Made by a program: the position numbers and the translations under genes. The notes beneath the pieces are model-generated. The model was not told where the DNA came from. It did not search any database and saw only the letters and a list, made by a program, of their open reading frames with translations. From contig CP087207.1 in the NCBI GenBank assembly GCA_020912385.1, forward strand, positions 3,286,001 through 3,350,000: a stretch of DNA of 64,000 nucleotides, given 5' to 3'. How positions within the stretch are numbered: position 1 is the first letter of the stretch; every line of letters starts with the position of its first letter. This document shows, piece by piece, positions 63,425 to 64,000 of the stretch. The DNA is from Neofusicoccum parvum. Taxonomy: Eukaryota > Ascomycota > Dothideomycetes > Botryosphaeriales > Botryosphaeriaceae.

Positions 63425-64000
63425 TTACGATCAGCGTCTGTGGCGCATGGGTCTCTCTTGACCGCTCGATTGGGGGGTTCTCTTAACGAAGCTTAGAGGG
63501 TGCATGGACGGGTTGTGTCATTTTCTTTTGGTACCTTTGCTTTCTGATAGTTGGGTCTGAAAGCGATCAAGCGGGTTTTGTAGCATATTAAGTAATGATA
63601 CAGGGAAATAGGTAAATGAATGTTCGAAAGAGGGCTTGACAAAAGGCAAACCACTGGCCCTTTGGTAGAGCTATGTATTCCTTTGTGCGAGGACATCCTC
63701 ACTCAATGCATTGTAGCCACAACCGACACCGGAACCATCTACCACGTTGGAGAGCTCGAGTATGAGGAGCTGGTACATCCACCCGGATGCATAAGCGCTC
63801 TTTTTTTTTCTTTTTTTTTTAAAAAAAATAAAACTATCTGGATGAATGGTCCAACTGCCTTCCCATAATAGTGGTCATCCATGGTCGTCACTTCGTTAAG
63901 AATCGTGAAATAACAGGGAAGTAGAAGACTGAAAACTCTTCTCCATTTCCAAATGCCTAGTAGCCTACGTGAATTTCCCCAATACAACATGCAACAGTAA
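63425..64000. other. 3' flanking region of AKR1 with a fold-back remnant
   Basis: 576 bp to the window edge. It contains a decayed fold-back copy at 63768-63868 and a T/A homopolymer block (63798-63830). No gene recognised. Confidence 0.4.
63768..63868. repeat. Fold-back family remnant J
   Basis: The right half CTATCTGGATGAATGGTCCA followed by ACTGCCTTCCCAT is recognisable. The left half (GAGCTGGTACATCCACCCGG) is weak, and the loop has been replaced by a T-run and an A-run. Confidence 0.4.

Overview
The window is nuclear DNA from a filamentous ascomycete (Pezizomycotina). The evidence is short GT-AG introns (mostly 45-75 nt) with CTRAY-like branch sites, closely packed genes on both strands, a Zn2Cys6 regulator, a GH71 alpha-1,3-glucanase, a fungal P450, an Fps1/Yfl054-type aquaglyceroporin and an Aur1-like membrane protein. 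A dothideomycete is my best guess, but that is inference only. I rebuilt 26 protein-coding genes. For 25 of them I joined exons by hand and the total coding length divides by three; the first gene runs off the left edge.

Layout: 1-6.5 kb holds housekeeping genes: an MTR10-type importin (partial), SmE, 5-formyltetrahydrofolate cyclo-ligase, ROT1 and a GFA/CENP-V-fold protein. 6.5-17.7 kb holds a coiled-coil protein of unknown function, a 1,375-residue Ser/Thr/Pro-rich secreted repeat protein and an EMA19/TMEM97-like membrane protein. 18-30 kb is the most accessory stretch: a Zn2Cys6 factor facing a cytochrome P450, an aquaglyceroporin with an altered selectivity-filter position, a small coiled-coil protein and a small secreted cysteine-free protein. 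30-42 kb returns to conserved functions: AFG1 ATPase, a C2H2 factor, a PAP2/Aur1-like protein, a BTB protein, aspartate aminotransferase and the ER SNARE Ufe1/syntaxin-18. 43-48 kb carries an MFS transporter and the GH71 glucanase. 48-64 kb carries an AP-1-accessory-like protein, a PAS kinase, an NmrA-like protein, eIF3g and the AKR1 palmitoyltransferase. No operon-like logic or clear biosynthetic cluster joins these genes. Several pairs are divergent and share a promoter (MTR10/SmE, cyclo-ligase/ROT1, EMA19/Zn2Cys6, AFG1/C2H2, UFE1/MFS, GH71/DFGDF protein, NmrA/eIF3g).

The most unusual content is a dispersed family of short fold-back elements that I do not recognise. Full-length members are about 150-170 bp. 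Each is made of two long inverted arms (70 nt with 4 mismatches in the best copy at 6821-6989) around a conserved loop of about 30 nt. I see about ten loci in 64 kb: six or so near full length and the rest half-copies. They lie between genes and also inside three introns (secreted repeat protein, EMA19-like gene, MFS transporter), which are much longer than the other introns. The conserved loop and shared arm tips argue for mobilisation as a unit, like a MITE. The copies are divergent, so the family looks old.
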